From IMG/VR virus record IMGVR_UViG_3300043122_000117, positions 1-46,197 of that record: a stretch of DNA of 46,197 bases; one strand, written 5' to 3'. Numbering within the stretch: the first letter of the stretch is position 1; each line of letters begins with the position of its first letter. The notes beneath the pieces are model-generated. The model was given only the letters and a program-made list of their open reading frames with translations, had not been told where the DNA came from and made no database searches. This DNA is from a virus. Both the position numbers and the translations under genes were made by a program. Below, piece after piece: positions 32,461 to 38,916 of the stretch.

Positions 32461-32802
32461 TCAAAATGGAAGCCCCGTATCATTATTGTCAGGAGAAGGT
32501 TCTTCTTGTGCTTCGTCTTTCGGTGCATCTCCTAATTTTTCTATTTTCCAAGCATTAACATTATGGAACCATTTACCATTGTACTCTCGGCTTTCCAAGT
32601 TGTAATAAACTTTAACATCTTCGCCAATATTTGGAGCTAAACTAACCTTGTCTCCGAATAACGTAAATGCAATTTTCTTTGGGTACTGGTCATCCGTTTC
32701 AATAACGAAATCTTTTTTACTCCAATCTTTTCCTGCATTGCTTATGCCTGATTCAATCTCTAGTACGTGTATTACTTTTCCTTCAACTGATTGTTCACTC
32801 AT
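32461..32802 (-). CDS. DUF3127 single-strand-binding-like protein
   Basis: The 113-residue protein begins SEQSVEGKVIHVLEIESG and has FTLFGDKVSLAPNIGEDVKV and YYNLESREYNGKWFHNVNAW, the OB-fold pattern of DUF3127 proteins found in Bacteroidetes. Its acidic C-terminus (DNNDTGLPF) resembles the tip of SSB. It likely protects single-stranded DNA during replication and recombination with the ERF protein. Confidence 0.8.
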   Translation of the reverse strand: MSEQSVEGKVIHVLEIESGISNAGKDWSKKDFVIETDDQYPKKIAFTLFGDKVSLAPNIGEDVKVYYNLESREYNGKWFHNVNAWKIEKLGDAPKDEAQEEPSPDNNDTGLPF

Positions 32803-32814
32803 TTTATTTGTTTT

Positions 32815-33282
32815 TTATTTTAATATAACTGCTACCGAAGTGGTAGAACTTTTTATAGCTGGTTTTAATTGTGTGCCGTCACTTCCGTAAACCTCCATTT
32901 CTGGAGTTATTGATTTCAGAAAATTTTCGCGTTCTTTTTTTGCTGCCGACAATTCAGCTATTCGATCACAAAGTAAATCATATTCATTGTCATCGCAATT
33001 TGTAAAATCGTATTTTACGCCAACTTCTTTAATCTGGAATTTTACGTTTTCTTTGTCAATCGTTTTAGACCCGTATTTTTCGGCTTCTTCCAAAATTACG
33101 TCCTTTATTAATACATCTGATTTAAGTCCTTTAAAAAGCTGCTCTAATGCGCTAATAATAGCTGCAAATTGCAATGGTTCTACTTCGCCATTCAATACTG
33201 ATTCTTTTATCAATCTTGAATAGTCTTTTATCTGTTGCTTTGTCTCGGGTAGTTGTTTAAATAAACTAATTGCTGATTCCAT
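32815..33282 (-). CDS. Hypothetical recombination-operon protein, 155 residues
   Basis: A helical protein with charged middle (ILEEAEKYGSKTIDKENVKF) and C-terminal beta part. No family was recognised. Its place between ERF and the DUF3127 protein suggests a link to recombination. Confidence 0.6.
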   Translation of the reverse strand: MESAISLFKQLPETKQQIKDYSRLIKESVLNGEVEPLQFAAIISALEQLFKGLKSDVLIKDVILEEAEKYGSKTIDKENVKFQIKEVGVKYDFTNCDDNEYDLLCDRIAELSAAKKERENFLKSITPEMEVYGSDGTQLKPAIKSSTTSVAVILK

Positions 33283-33284
33283 AA

Positions 33285-33887
33285 TTATTTGTCTATTCCG
33301 TTTTGAATTAAAATGTCTTTGCGTTTATTTATCTCTTTTTTGAATAAATTATCTGCTTGCAACTTTTCATTATTCTCCCACAAATTTTTCAAATCTGCTA
33401 ATGTGTTCGATTTTCTTATTGCAGATATAAGACTTTTTGTTGCCGTTAAATCAAGACCATAAATCAATTGTTCGTGTGATTCTTGTGTTTTTTTGGTATT
33501 TTCTGTTGTGTCAAAATCAAGGTTATTATCAACGATATCAAAAGCATTCATTAACAAATACCTTTTTGTATAAGTCATTGCCCCCCCTAACTGTTGGCTT
33601 ATATTTGTAGCCTTTATTTCAGGGATCGCTGATGCCATTTCAAACACAACAGGTTCTGCTTCGCTTTCAATGTCATAAACAGAAAGTTTCCCAGTAATAC
33701 CTAAGTCATTTCTAATTAAATCAAACTTAGGGAATAATTTTACCTCATGACAAGCCCATGTTGTAAGTTCAGCTACTTGATCTGGGGTATAGTAGTCATA
33801 TTTGCTAAAGGTATTTTTACCTTTTTTCTTTAAATTTTTTGACTTGATAAGCTCTATTGCTTTGTTTAATTTTGCAAGTGTTTTCAT
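33285..33887 (-). CDS. erf: ERF-family single-strand annealing protein
   Basis: The product (200 residues from the ATG at 33887) has an N-terminal AT-rich, Lys-rich region, YDYYTPDQVAELTTWACHE, and NISQQLGGAMTYTKRYLLMN near residue 105. That last segment is the ERF signature. ERF proteins anneal complementary single strands in phage recombination and could circularise or shuffle DNA with short repeats, such as the attC-like arms. That link is inference. Confidence 0.85.
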   Translation of the reverse strand: MKTLAKLNKAIELIKSKNLKKKGKNTFSKYDYYTPDQVAELTTWACHEVKLFPKFDLIRNDLGITGKLSVYDIESEAEPVVFEMASAIPEIKATNISQQLGGAMTYTKRYLLMNAFDIVDNNLDFDTTENTKKTQESHEQLIYGLDLTATKSLISAIRKSNTLADLKNLWENNEKLQADNLFKKEINKRKDILIQNGIDK

Positions 33888-33888
33888 A

Positions 33889-34074
33889 TTATACAAATTT
33901 TACTATAAAACATTTCGGACTTGTTGGATGAGGTATTAGTATTTGTTTTTTACCATCTTTAATCCATTTCTTTTCTAACCTTTCTCTTTCTGCTGCTAAC
34001 TTTATAGCCTGTTTGTGGCGTTCATTTTTATTTTCATCTGTCGCCCAGTTTGCTTCGTTTGTTGCTAGTGCCAT
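33889..34074 (-). CDS. Hypothetical basic protein, 61 residues
   Basis: The small protein (starts ALATNEANWATDENKNERHK) is charged and helical, with a basic middle and a hydrophobic end (SPKCFIVKFV). No family was recognised. It ends just before the ERF start (33887), suggesting co-translation. Confidence 0.5.
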   Translation of the reverse strand: MALATNEANWATDENKNERHKQAIKLAAERERLEKKWIKDGKKQILIPHPTSPKCFIVKFV

Positions 34075-34076
34075 AA

Positions 34077-34322
34077 TTAATTTATTAAGTGGTTAATTAA
34101 ACTTTCTCCAAACATTGCGAAAAGCAATACGAGTATAAATAGTATTACATGAATTGCTTTTATTCGCACTTCGTTTTCCTTTTCATATATGTATTCGATT
34201 TCTTTTACAGTCAACATTAAATGATGTCGACCGTTAGCGTACTTGTTTGAAAGAACTTGCTTTTTGTGTGGAGGCAATGCTCTCCATTCGCTTAATGCGT
34301 CAAATCTTTTCTTTGTAATCAT
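34077..34322 (-). CDS. Membrane protein, 81 residues
   Basis: A charged N-terminal ~55 residues are followed by one hydrophobic segment (VILFILVLLFAMFGESLI) and a short tail. The end is similar to the 44-residue protein at 22515-22649. It may be a single-pass membrane protein. The GCTAACGG word near 34230 in this gene has no partner arm. Confidence 0.6.
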   Translation of the reverse strand: MITKKRFDALSEWRALPPHKKQVLSNKYANGRHHLMLTVKEIEYIYEKENEVRIKAIHVILFILVLLFAMFGESLINHLIN

Positions 34323-34551
34323 GTCTTCTTAATTTCGTAAACATTTCATTTAATTCAGCTTCATTGACATCTTTAAACACGCCAAAACAAGCCCAGTAAA
34401 TTTCCTTAATAGTTCCATACTTCAAGTCATTATAATAATAACAAGAAGATAGTTCTTTTTCTATTAGCTCAATCGAGCTATCATAACCATTCCAAAAATC
34501 ATTAATCTGTTTTTTAAATTCTGGTTTTAACCTTTCAAGTAGTGTTTTCAT
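34300..34551 (-). CDS. Hypothetical protein, 83 residues
   Basis: The ATG at 34551 is favoured because the extension to 34587 looks non-coding. The product begins KTLLERLKPEFKKQINDFW and is helical. It overlaps the membrane protein gene by 23 bases. No family was recognised. Confidence 0.55.
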   Translation of the reverse strand: MKTLLERLKPEFKKQINDFWNGYDSSIELIEKELSSCYYYNDLKYGTIKEIYWACFGVFKDVNEAELNEMFTKLRRHDYKEKI

Positions 34552-34631
34552 TGTATAAAGTTTTAAATCCATGGTAAATGTATGCAAAATATTGTAATAA
34601 ACGAATTATTTAGCACGAAAATCTGGACAGG

Positions 34632-34721
34632 TCAAAATATTTGTTTTTTGTCTATAAAATATTTCTGCATTTTACATTTGTCGTTTTTCTTGCAGTTAAT
34701 ACACGCCCTATCTTTTCCCAT
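34632..34721 (-). CDS. Short Cys motif peptide, 29 residues
   Basis: The product GKDRACINCKKNDKCKMQKY... has CINCKKNDKC, a CxxCxxxxC pattern. The frame overlaps the 52-residue gene by 14 bases (ATGGGAAAAGATAG). It is too short to name and may be non-functional. Confidence 0.4.
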   Translation of the reverse strand: MGKDRACINCKKNDKCKMQKYFIDKKQIF

Positions 34722-34866
34722 GCTTCCCCCTCCACTGTTTTTCAAATTCCCGTAATTCATTAATTGCAGGAAGATACTTTCCTTTTTTATAATCATGCCT
34801 AATCTGGGTAGTATTTCCAGTCAAAATCTCGCTTGCTGTTGAAATGTTAATCAATCGCTTTTCCAT
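34708..34866 (-). CDS. Small helix-turn-helix-like protein, 52 residues
   Basis: The product begins EKRLINISTASEILTGNTTQ and is basic, with spacing like that of excisionase- or MerR-type helices. It resembles the N-terminal part of the 86-residue protein at 24011-24271. It is the first gene of the leftward block, after the candidate promoter at 34890-34921. Confidence 0.6.
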   Translation of the reverse strand: MEKRLINISTASEILTGNTTQIRHDYKKGKYLPAINELREFEKQWRGKHGKR

Positions 34867-34889
34867 AATTTAATTTTAAAATTTCTACA

Positions 34890-34921
34890 CAAATTAAATA
34901 CAAATATTTGTTATTTACAAA
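34890..34921 (-). promoter_or_regulatory. Candidate promoter for the leftward replication block
   Basis: On the minus strand TTTG (34921-34918) is followed after 20 bases by TTAATTTG (34897-34890), one mismatch from TAnnTTTG. It lies about 25 bases before the ATG at 34866. Confidence 0.4.
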
Positions 34922-34937
34922 CTTTTGCATATCTTTG
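34907..34937 (+). promoter_or_regulatory. Candidate promoter for the rightward array
   Basis: TTTG (34907-34910) is followed after 19 bases by TATCTTTG (34930-34937), the same -7 word as at 20668. It lies just before the gene starting at 34956 and overlaps the leftward promoter region, so the two blocks diverge from about 70 bases. Confidence 0.65.
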
Positions 34938-34955
34938 TTTTAAATTAATAACACG

Positions 34956-35330
34956 ATGAAGAATATTACACCACTTACTTACAAGGAATTAAAAGAAGTT
35001 TTAATCAGCCACATTGAATATATAGATGTTTTTTTATTGCATGGTTTTGATTTGGGCGATAATTGTTGGCATGGCAATATCTACGCTGAAATAAAACTAA
35101 AAGACGGTTCGTTAATATTATGCGAAAATTTATCTATTAGCTTTAGCGTATATTCCGATAATATTTCTGAAATAGAAATTTACGGTTTTGAAAATATTGA
35201 ACAAATTACTAAAGATGGCGAAAATATAAAAGAATTTGAATATTCTAAACTTTTTCCAGAAAACAATGAAACTGAAGAGTCTAAATTACTATTAATTAAA
35301 CATCTTGAAAGAATTGGTATTTCTTTTTAA
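34956..35330 (+). CDS. Hypothetical protein, 124 residues
   Basis: An acidic protein starting KNITPLTYKELKEVLISHIE with helical ends and a beta-rich middle. No family was recognised. Its stop lies inside the first array core (TTTTAACGG), so it marks the start of the rightward array. Confidence 0.65.
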   Translation: MKNITPLTYKELKEVLISHIEYIDVFLLHGFDLGDNCWHGNIYAEIKLKDGSLILCENLSISFSVYSDNISEIEIYGFENIEQITKDGENIKEFEYSKLFPENNETEESKLLLIKHLERIGISF

Positions 35331-35606
35331 CGGTTGGTGTTTGTGCTGACCGCAGATTAATAACCGATAAAATTAGATTCGAGATATAAACTTTTAAATT
35401 TTAATAGCGTGGTAAAAACAGTTAATGAAATCGAACAACTTGAAAGAATATTAGATAAAGAATCTATAACTTTCAAAGAACTTAAAGAAGGTATTTTGAA
35501 ATACAAAGCTAAAAGTGAGTATCAACAAGCTGCAATAATTATCATCCGAGGTGTTTTGGAGAAACGTTTGCACGAGAACAGCGGTTTGCATAAACACATT
35601 GTTAGC
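35326..35606 (+). repeat. Arm pair 1 of the rightward array
   Basis: The upstream arm (35326-35355, AACGGTTGGTGTTTGTGC) pairs with the downstream arm (35579-35606, ending GTTAGC). TGTTT, TGC and ACCGC are shared, with G in the upstream arm opposite T. The intervening part is the leader and N-terminal half of the 35409 gene. Confidence 0.75.
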
Positions 35607-35735
35607 AATAACGAGGTACTAGTGGCGGTTGGTTGCCATACTTGCAAACATAATCCACACGCTCCTTTTGTTCCCGAAATTTGCGATGAATGTAACCCTG
35701 GAACATTTAATAAATGGCAGCAAACTGATTGCTAA
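35409..35735 (+). CDS. Modular small protein with C-terminal Cys/His module, 108 residues
   Basis: The start is GTG in the context AGCGTGG, like other cassette genes. The N-terminal half is helical (NEIEQLERILDKESITFKEL). The core is encoded at HIVSNNE, and the C-terminal module has GCHTCKHNPH and ICDECN, then WQQTDC. Paired Cys suggest zinc binding. The stop is part of the GCTAACGG core. Confidence 0.65.
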   Translation: MVKTVNEIEQLERILDKESITFKELKEGILKYKAKSEYQQAAIIIIRGVLEKRLHENSGLHKHIVSNNEVLVAVGCHTCKHNPHAPFVPEICDECNPGTFNKWQQTDC

Positions 35736-35986
35736 CGGTTGTGGTATGCTTTGAACATGGAAACCACAACGAAATTTCAAACGAGAACTAAAACAAAATT
35801 ATACTAAAAATGGGAAAAGATGAAATTGATGAAATTATGGAAAATTTTAAACGAGCCTGCAAAGAAGCTGCAATTTCGTTTAATAGACTGGCTGATAGAT
35901 TAAATGCACAACACAAAAGGAAAAGAAAAACCACTAAAGCTGATACTATAGAAAAAAGAAAGGTTTTTAATATGCCTATTGTTAGC
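35731..35986 (+). repeat. Arm pair 2
   Basis: The upstream arm (35731-35760, GCTAACGGTTGTGGTATGC) pairs weakly with the downstream arm (35961-35986, ending GTTAGC). GGTATGC corresponds to GGCATAT on the complement. It is the least clear pair, though the cores are exact. Confidence 0.5.
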
Positions 35987-36100
35987 AACAACAAAGTGGC
36001 GGTTTGCGAGATTGAAGGATGCAACAGAGAGGTATTGAGTGACAGTACTATGTGTCCTCACCATTTTGCAGTTTCGCTGGATTCGCAAACTGATTGCTAA
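35810..36100 (+). CDS. Modular small protein with C-terminal Cys/His module, 96 residues
   Basis: The N-terminal part is helical and basic (AQHKRKRKTTKADT). The core is at PIVSNNK; the C-terminal module has CEIEGC and MCPHHF, then SQTDC. A zinc-binding fold is plausible. The last residues QTDC are shared with the modules at 25646 and 35409. The stop is part of the next core. Confidence 0.65.
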   Translation: MGKDEIDEIMENFKRACKEAAISFNRLADRLNAQHKRKRKTTKADTIEKRKVFNMPIVSNNKVAVCEIEGCNREVLSDSTMCPHHFAVSLDSQTDC

Positions 36101-36298
36101 CGGTAAATTGTAAGTTGTCGGAATTTTACGGATTTGAAATACAAAAAAAATAACAAAATGAAATTAGAAATAGTAAACTCAGGAACAGAAGAATTTCCAT
36201 TTTATCAGATAATGGAAGGAAATGTCGAATTATGTGCTTGCGATAATATTAATAAAGCAGAACGCATAGTAAAATTATGCAATTTACAAAATGTTAGC
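36096..36298 (+). repeat. Arm pair 3
   Basis: The upstream arm (36096-36130, GCTAACGGTAAATTGTAAG) pairs with the downstream arm (36269-36298, ending GTTAGC). TTGTAA and AATTTTAC are shared. The spaced G:T pair is present. Confidence 0.75.
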
Positions 36299-36457
36299 GA
36301 GTCGGTGCTTAATCAAATACAGATACAAGCTGATATATTTACCGAACGTGAAGCAAAAGCTTATGAAAGTGCTGCACACAGAGAAGCTTACGAAAATAGT
36401 ATAAAAGCAAATACAGTTAACGACATTATTTTAATGATAAGAAGCAATGAACGCTAA
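36158..36457 (+). CDS. Modular small protein, 99 residues
   Basis: The ATG at 36158 is preferred to 36134, because it follows the leader word ATTTGAAATAC and AT-rich sequence shared with other cassettes. The N-terminal part starts KLEIVNSGTEEFPFYQIMEG. The core is at LQNVSES and the C-terminal helix ends MIRSNER. The end SNER is shared with the 37868-38158 gene. Confidence 0.65.
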   Translation: MKLEIVNSGTEEFPFYQIMEGNVELCACDNINKAERIVKLCNLQNVSESVLNQIQIQADIFTEREAKAYESAAHREAYENSIKANTVNDIILMIRSNER

Positions 36458-36728
36458 CGGTTGGTGTTTGTGTAGTGCGTGAATAACCTACCGTATTTTA
36501 CACGAGAATAATAATTACAATAACTTAAATAGTGAACGGATATGAATTACGAAAAAGAATACAAAGAGTTTAGTAAATGGTGGGAAGAATTAACTGATAA
36601 AAATCCAAATTGGAAAACACTTGAAAGATTAGCTGCAAAAGACGCATGGATGGAAGCAACCAAAAGAGCAGAAGTGAACGGTGCTGAAACGAACCGCGAA
36701 CAAGCATTACATAAACACTTTGTTAGCG
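36452..36728 (+). repeat. Arm pair 4
   Basis: The upstream arm (36452-36482, AACGGTTGGTGTTTGTGTAG) pairs with the downstream arm (36701-36728, ending GTTAGC). TGTTT, TGTA and TGC are shared; G:T pairs occur at two or three sites. Confidence 0.8.
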
Positions 36729-36823
36729 TTGCGGTTTGCGGATGGTGTGGTAATAAATTATGTGATAGCCAGAAGTTTAATAACACTTGCTTCAAATGTG
36801 GCAAAAGCCCATATAGTAAGTAA
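36542..36823 (+). CDS. Modular small protein with zinc-ribbon-like C-terminus, 93 residues
   Basis: The N-terminal half (NYEKEYKEFSKWWEELTDKN, AWMEATKRAEV) resembles common phage small-protein helical domains. The core is at KHFVSVAV. The C-terminal module has VCGWCGNKLC and CFKCGK, a zinc-ribbon pattern. No family was named. Confidence 0.65.
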   Translation: MNYEKEYKEFSKWWEELTDKNPNWKTLERLAAKDAWMEATKRAEVNGAETNREQALHKHFVSVAVCGWCGNKLCDSQKFNNTCFKCGKSPYSK

Positions 36824-36830
36824 ACTGAAC

Positions 36831-36957
36831 ACTAACGGTAACTTGTTTGTTGTCGTTGCGTAAAAGTTGAACGTAATTATCAAATTTATAAACACTTACA
36901 TAAATGAACAAAGAATCGAAAACCACAGAACAGCAATGCAATAAACAAATTGTTAAC
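36831..36957 (+). repeat. Arm pair 5
   Basis: The upstream arm (36831-36860, AACGGTAACTTGTTTGTTG) pairs with the downstream arm (36931-36957, ending GTTAAC). TTGTTT and TTG and TTGC are shared. The arms are only 70 bases apart. Confidence 0.75.
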
Positions 36958-37113
36958 ACCCGTTTTGAATGCAAATGCGGATGTAACGATTTTTACTTTA
37001 TTGGAACGATACCAGAAATAAACACAGACGAAGGAACACAAGAAAAAGATGCCTTATATGGGTGCTTTGATTGCGGAGACAACTATTACCTATCTGAGAT
37101 AAATGGGTGTTAA
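36904..37113 (+). CDS. Modular small protein with Cys-rich module, 69 residues
   Basis: The N-terminal part is very short (NKESKTTEQQCNKQ). The core GTTAAC is read as Val-Asn (IVNTR). The C-terminal module has FECKCGCNDFYF and GCFDCGD, likely metal-binding. The end GC is shared with the array core sequence (GGTGTTAACGG). Confidence 0.6.
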   Translation: MNKESKTTEQQCNKQIVNTRFECKCGCNDFYFIGTIPEINTDEGTQEKDALYGCFDCGDNYYLSEINGC

Positions 37114-37526
37114 CGGTTTGCGTATGTTGCGTTGCGATTTATGAACCTAAATTTGATACGAAAACGACAGTAATAATTAAATATTTTAAGCGATGGATTT
37201 TAAAGGAACAAAAGGTAAATGGAATTTGATATATGATGATGATCATTATGTAGTTGAAACAGAAAATGAAAACATTTGTGCTTGCATAATAATGGATAAC
37301 GAAATGGAACAGCAAGTTGCAAATGGTAGATTAATTTCGTCAGCCCCTGAATTATTAGAAGCACTAATTAACATACGAAACAATGTTAACCCAGATGAAT
37401 TAAATACACCCGAAATTGATTTGCTGATTAATAAAGCGTTGGGAAAAAATATTTAATTATGGGAAATACGCAGAAAGTTAAATCGAAGCACCGACACAGC
37501 AATGCAATATTACGCTTTGTTACCAC
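37108..37526 (+). repeat. Arm pair 6 (spans two genes)
   Basis: The upstream arm (37108-37136, AACGGTTTGCGTATGTTGCG) pairs with the downstream arm (37498-37526, ending GTTACC). GCGTA, TTGC and TTGC are shared. The interval includes the whole 37193-37456 gene and the start of the next. Confidence 0.75.
37193..37456 (+). CDS. APELLEAL-type phage protein, 87 residues
   Basis: The protein begins DFKGTKGKWNLIYDDDHYVV and has the conserved C-terminal segment LISSAPELLEALINIRNNV, a pattern common in phage accessory proteins of unknown function. The start context AGCGATGG is that of other cassette genes. No core lies inside it, unlike most neighbours. Confidence 0.7.
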   Translation: MDFKGTKGKWNLIYDDDHYVVETENENICACIIMDNEMEQQVANGRLISSAPELLEALINIRNNVNPDELNTPEIDLLINKALGKNI

Positions 37527-37797
37527 CCGTTTTTCTTTAAAAGCTGGGGACGTGGTAATAGTGCGGTGGAACAAATACAGAGTGGTAGCAACCGTTGAAG
37601 GCTTCTATTGTTATGGGATAAAGATCAAAAATATGCCTGTATTTCCATTTAATGCAGGGCGTTTCTACGGTTGCGGATATAATAGCGAACCAGTTTATAC
37701 ACTTAGAAAAGATTGGCATTACATACCTGCTAAAATTTGTGAGTGGTGGCGGTTGAAGTTACCATCAAAACTTGGAGCGAGAATCTTCGGTTTTTAA
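37459..37797 (+). CDS. Modular small protein, 112 residues
   Basis: The protein starts GNTQKVKSKHRHSNAILRF. The core GTTACC is read in frame (RFVTTRF). The C-terminal part is beta-rich, with GDVVIVRWNKYRVVATVEGF and a basic aromatic tail. No family was recognised. The ATG follows the previous stop by 2 bases. Confidence 0.6.
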   Translation: MGNTQKVKSKHRHSNAILRFVTTRFSLKAGDVVIVRWNKYRVVATVEGFYCYGIKIKNMPVFPFNAGRFYGCGYNSEPVYTLRKDWHYIPAKICEWWRLKLPSKLGARIFGF

Positions 37798-37804
37798 ATG
37801 GGTG

Positions 37805-38004
37805 GGTAACGATAACTTGTAAGTTGTCGGTTTTTTAACGGATTTGAAACACTAAAAACAACATAAAATGATAAAAGCAAAAGATATTCAAAGAATTATT
37901 GCTGCTAATGAAACGGCACAAGAGGCAAGCATTGAGATAAAAGAAATGGTTGACAATTACGTAGAACAGCAGTTAAAAAAATGCAATTTACAAAGTGTTA
38001 GCGG
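37805..38004 (+). repeat. Arm pair 7
   Basis: The upstream arm (37805-37840, AACGATAACTTGTAAGTTG) pairs with the downstream arm (37971-38004, ending GTTAGCGG). TTGTAA, TTG and TTTTTTAAC are shared. Confidence 0.75.
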
Positions 38005-38158
38005 TTCGTTGCCAACAAAGGACGAAGCAGTTAACAAGGGCTACCAAATAGCATCGGACGGTGGATACAATTACAGGCGTGTGTTAAAAGATGGGAAGGA
38101 TGACATTTACTTTTCCGGGTGGATGGATTGCTTCGATTGGGTTAGCAATGAACGCTAA
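37868..38158 (+). CDS. Modular small protein, 96 residues
   Basis: The N-terminal helical part starts IKAKDIQRIIAANETAQEAS. The core is at LQSVSGS. The C-terminal part (GYQIASDGGYNYRRVLKDGK, then YFSGWMDCFDWVSNER) is beta-rich. The last residues SNER and stop are in the core region shared with the 36158 gene. Confidence 0.65.
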   Translation: MIKAKDIQRIIAANETAQEASIEIKEMVDNYVEQQLKKCNLQSVSGSLPTKDEAVNKGYQIASDGGYNYRRVLKDGKDDIYFSGWMDCFDWVSNER

Positions 38159-38510
38159 CGGGCGTGCGGTATGTTGGGTTGCCTGTTGAAATACCCACAA
38201 AAGTTAATGCGAGTAAATAACCTATAAAATATAGAGCGATGGAAAGACCAGAGCACATAAATGAAATGCTTTTAGAAATGGAACAAAGCAAAAACTACAA
38301 AGAGTTGATAGTTAAAAATCCATTGATGTACCACAACGGCAGACAACATCCATGCAATGTTGAACGAATGTTTTTAGGATTAAAAAATGCGGGGTATCAT
38401 CGTAACATGATTTGTATATACACAAAAAGTGGATATGAATGTTTTCATAAAAGTGCGCTGGATAAAGGCATACACGGGCTGGGGCAATCCAATATACCGC
38501 GTGTTAGCGG
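38153..38510 (+). repeat. Arm pair 8 (strongest long pair)
   Basis: The upstream arm (38153-38185, AACGGGCGTGCGGTATGTTG) pairs with the downstream arm (38479-38510, ending GTTAGCGG). GCGGTAT, TTGG and TTGCC are shared, with G:T pairs at the two differing sites. Confidence 0.85.
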
Positions 38511-38634
38511 TAGTGCTTCCCGCAAAAAACGACAGCCATGTTATTTTTGCGGAGTAGAATCTACTGGCTATTCAATGATTAAGCGCAACGGAATTGAAGA
38601 GAACTTACCTACTTGTAGCGACCATGCTGTTTAG
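38239..38634 (+). CDS. Modular small protein with Cys-rich end, 131 residues
   Basis: The start context is AGCGATGG. The N-terminal ~85 residues begin ERPEHINEMLLEMEQSKN. The core is at PRVSGSAS, and the C-terminal module has PCYFCGVES and TCSDHA. The sequence TGTTAGCGGTAGTGCTTCC after the core is identical to that in the 27189 gene. Confidence 0.65.
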   Translation: MERPEHINEMLLEMEQSKNYKELIVKNPLMYHNGRQHPCNVERMFLGLKNAGYHRNMICIYTKSGYECFHKSALDKGIHGLGQSNIPRVSGSASRKKRQPCYFCGVESTGYSMIKRNGIEENLPTCSDHAV

Positions 38635-38643
38635 ATAGCATTA

Positions 38644-38773
38644 CCGCTAACGTTGGTTGCAAGTTGTCGTAACTTGCCTGAATACGTATAAATTGAATTT
38701 GAAACACTAAAATACAATATTATGAAACAGTTGATTAAAAAATTAAGTTATGCAATTTGCATATTGTTAACGT
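38644..38773 (+). repeat. Arm pair 9
   Basis: The upstream arm (38644-38680, AACGTTGGTTGCAAGTTG) pairs with the downstream arm (38741-38773, ending GTTAAC). TGCAA, TTG and TAACTT are shared. Confidence 0.75.
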
Positions 38774-38916
38774 GCGTTATTTTATTATGCCAAAGGACAC
38801 ATGAAAAGGTTAGTAATGATTGGATCTTGATTGACAGCACTAAAATTATTCAAATTGCAGAAACAGATAGTGTTACTTATTATAGAATTATTCCAAAGAC
38901 TCCTAATGCACGTTAA
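38722..38916 (+). CDS. Small membrane-anchored protein, 64 residues
   Basis: A basic N-terminus (KQLIKKLSYA) precedes a hydrophobic segment (ICILLTCVILLCQ) and a polar tail (TKIIQIAETDSVTYYRIIP). The GTTAAC core is read in another frame here (LLTC), the one clear exception. It may be a short membrane or lipid-anchored peptide. Confidence 0.6.
   Translation: MKQLIKKLSYAICILLTCVILLCQRTHEKVSNDWILIDSTKIIQIAETDSVTYYRIIPKTPNAR

Noticed and set aside
34225-34235. Isolated GCTAACGG word in the 81-residue membrane protein gene
   Set aside because: No paired arm was found nearby, so treated as chance.
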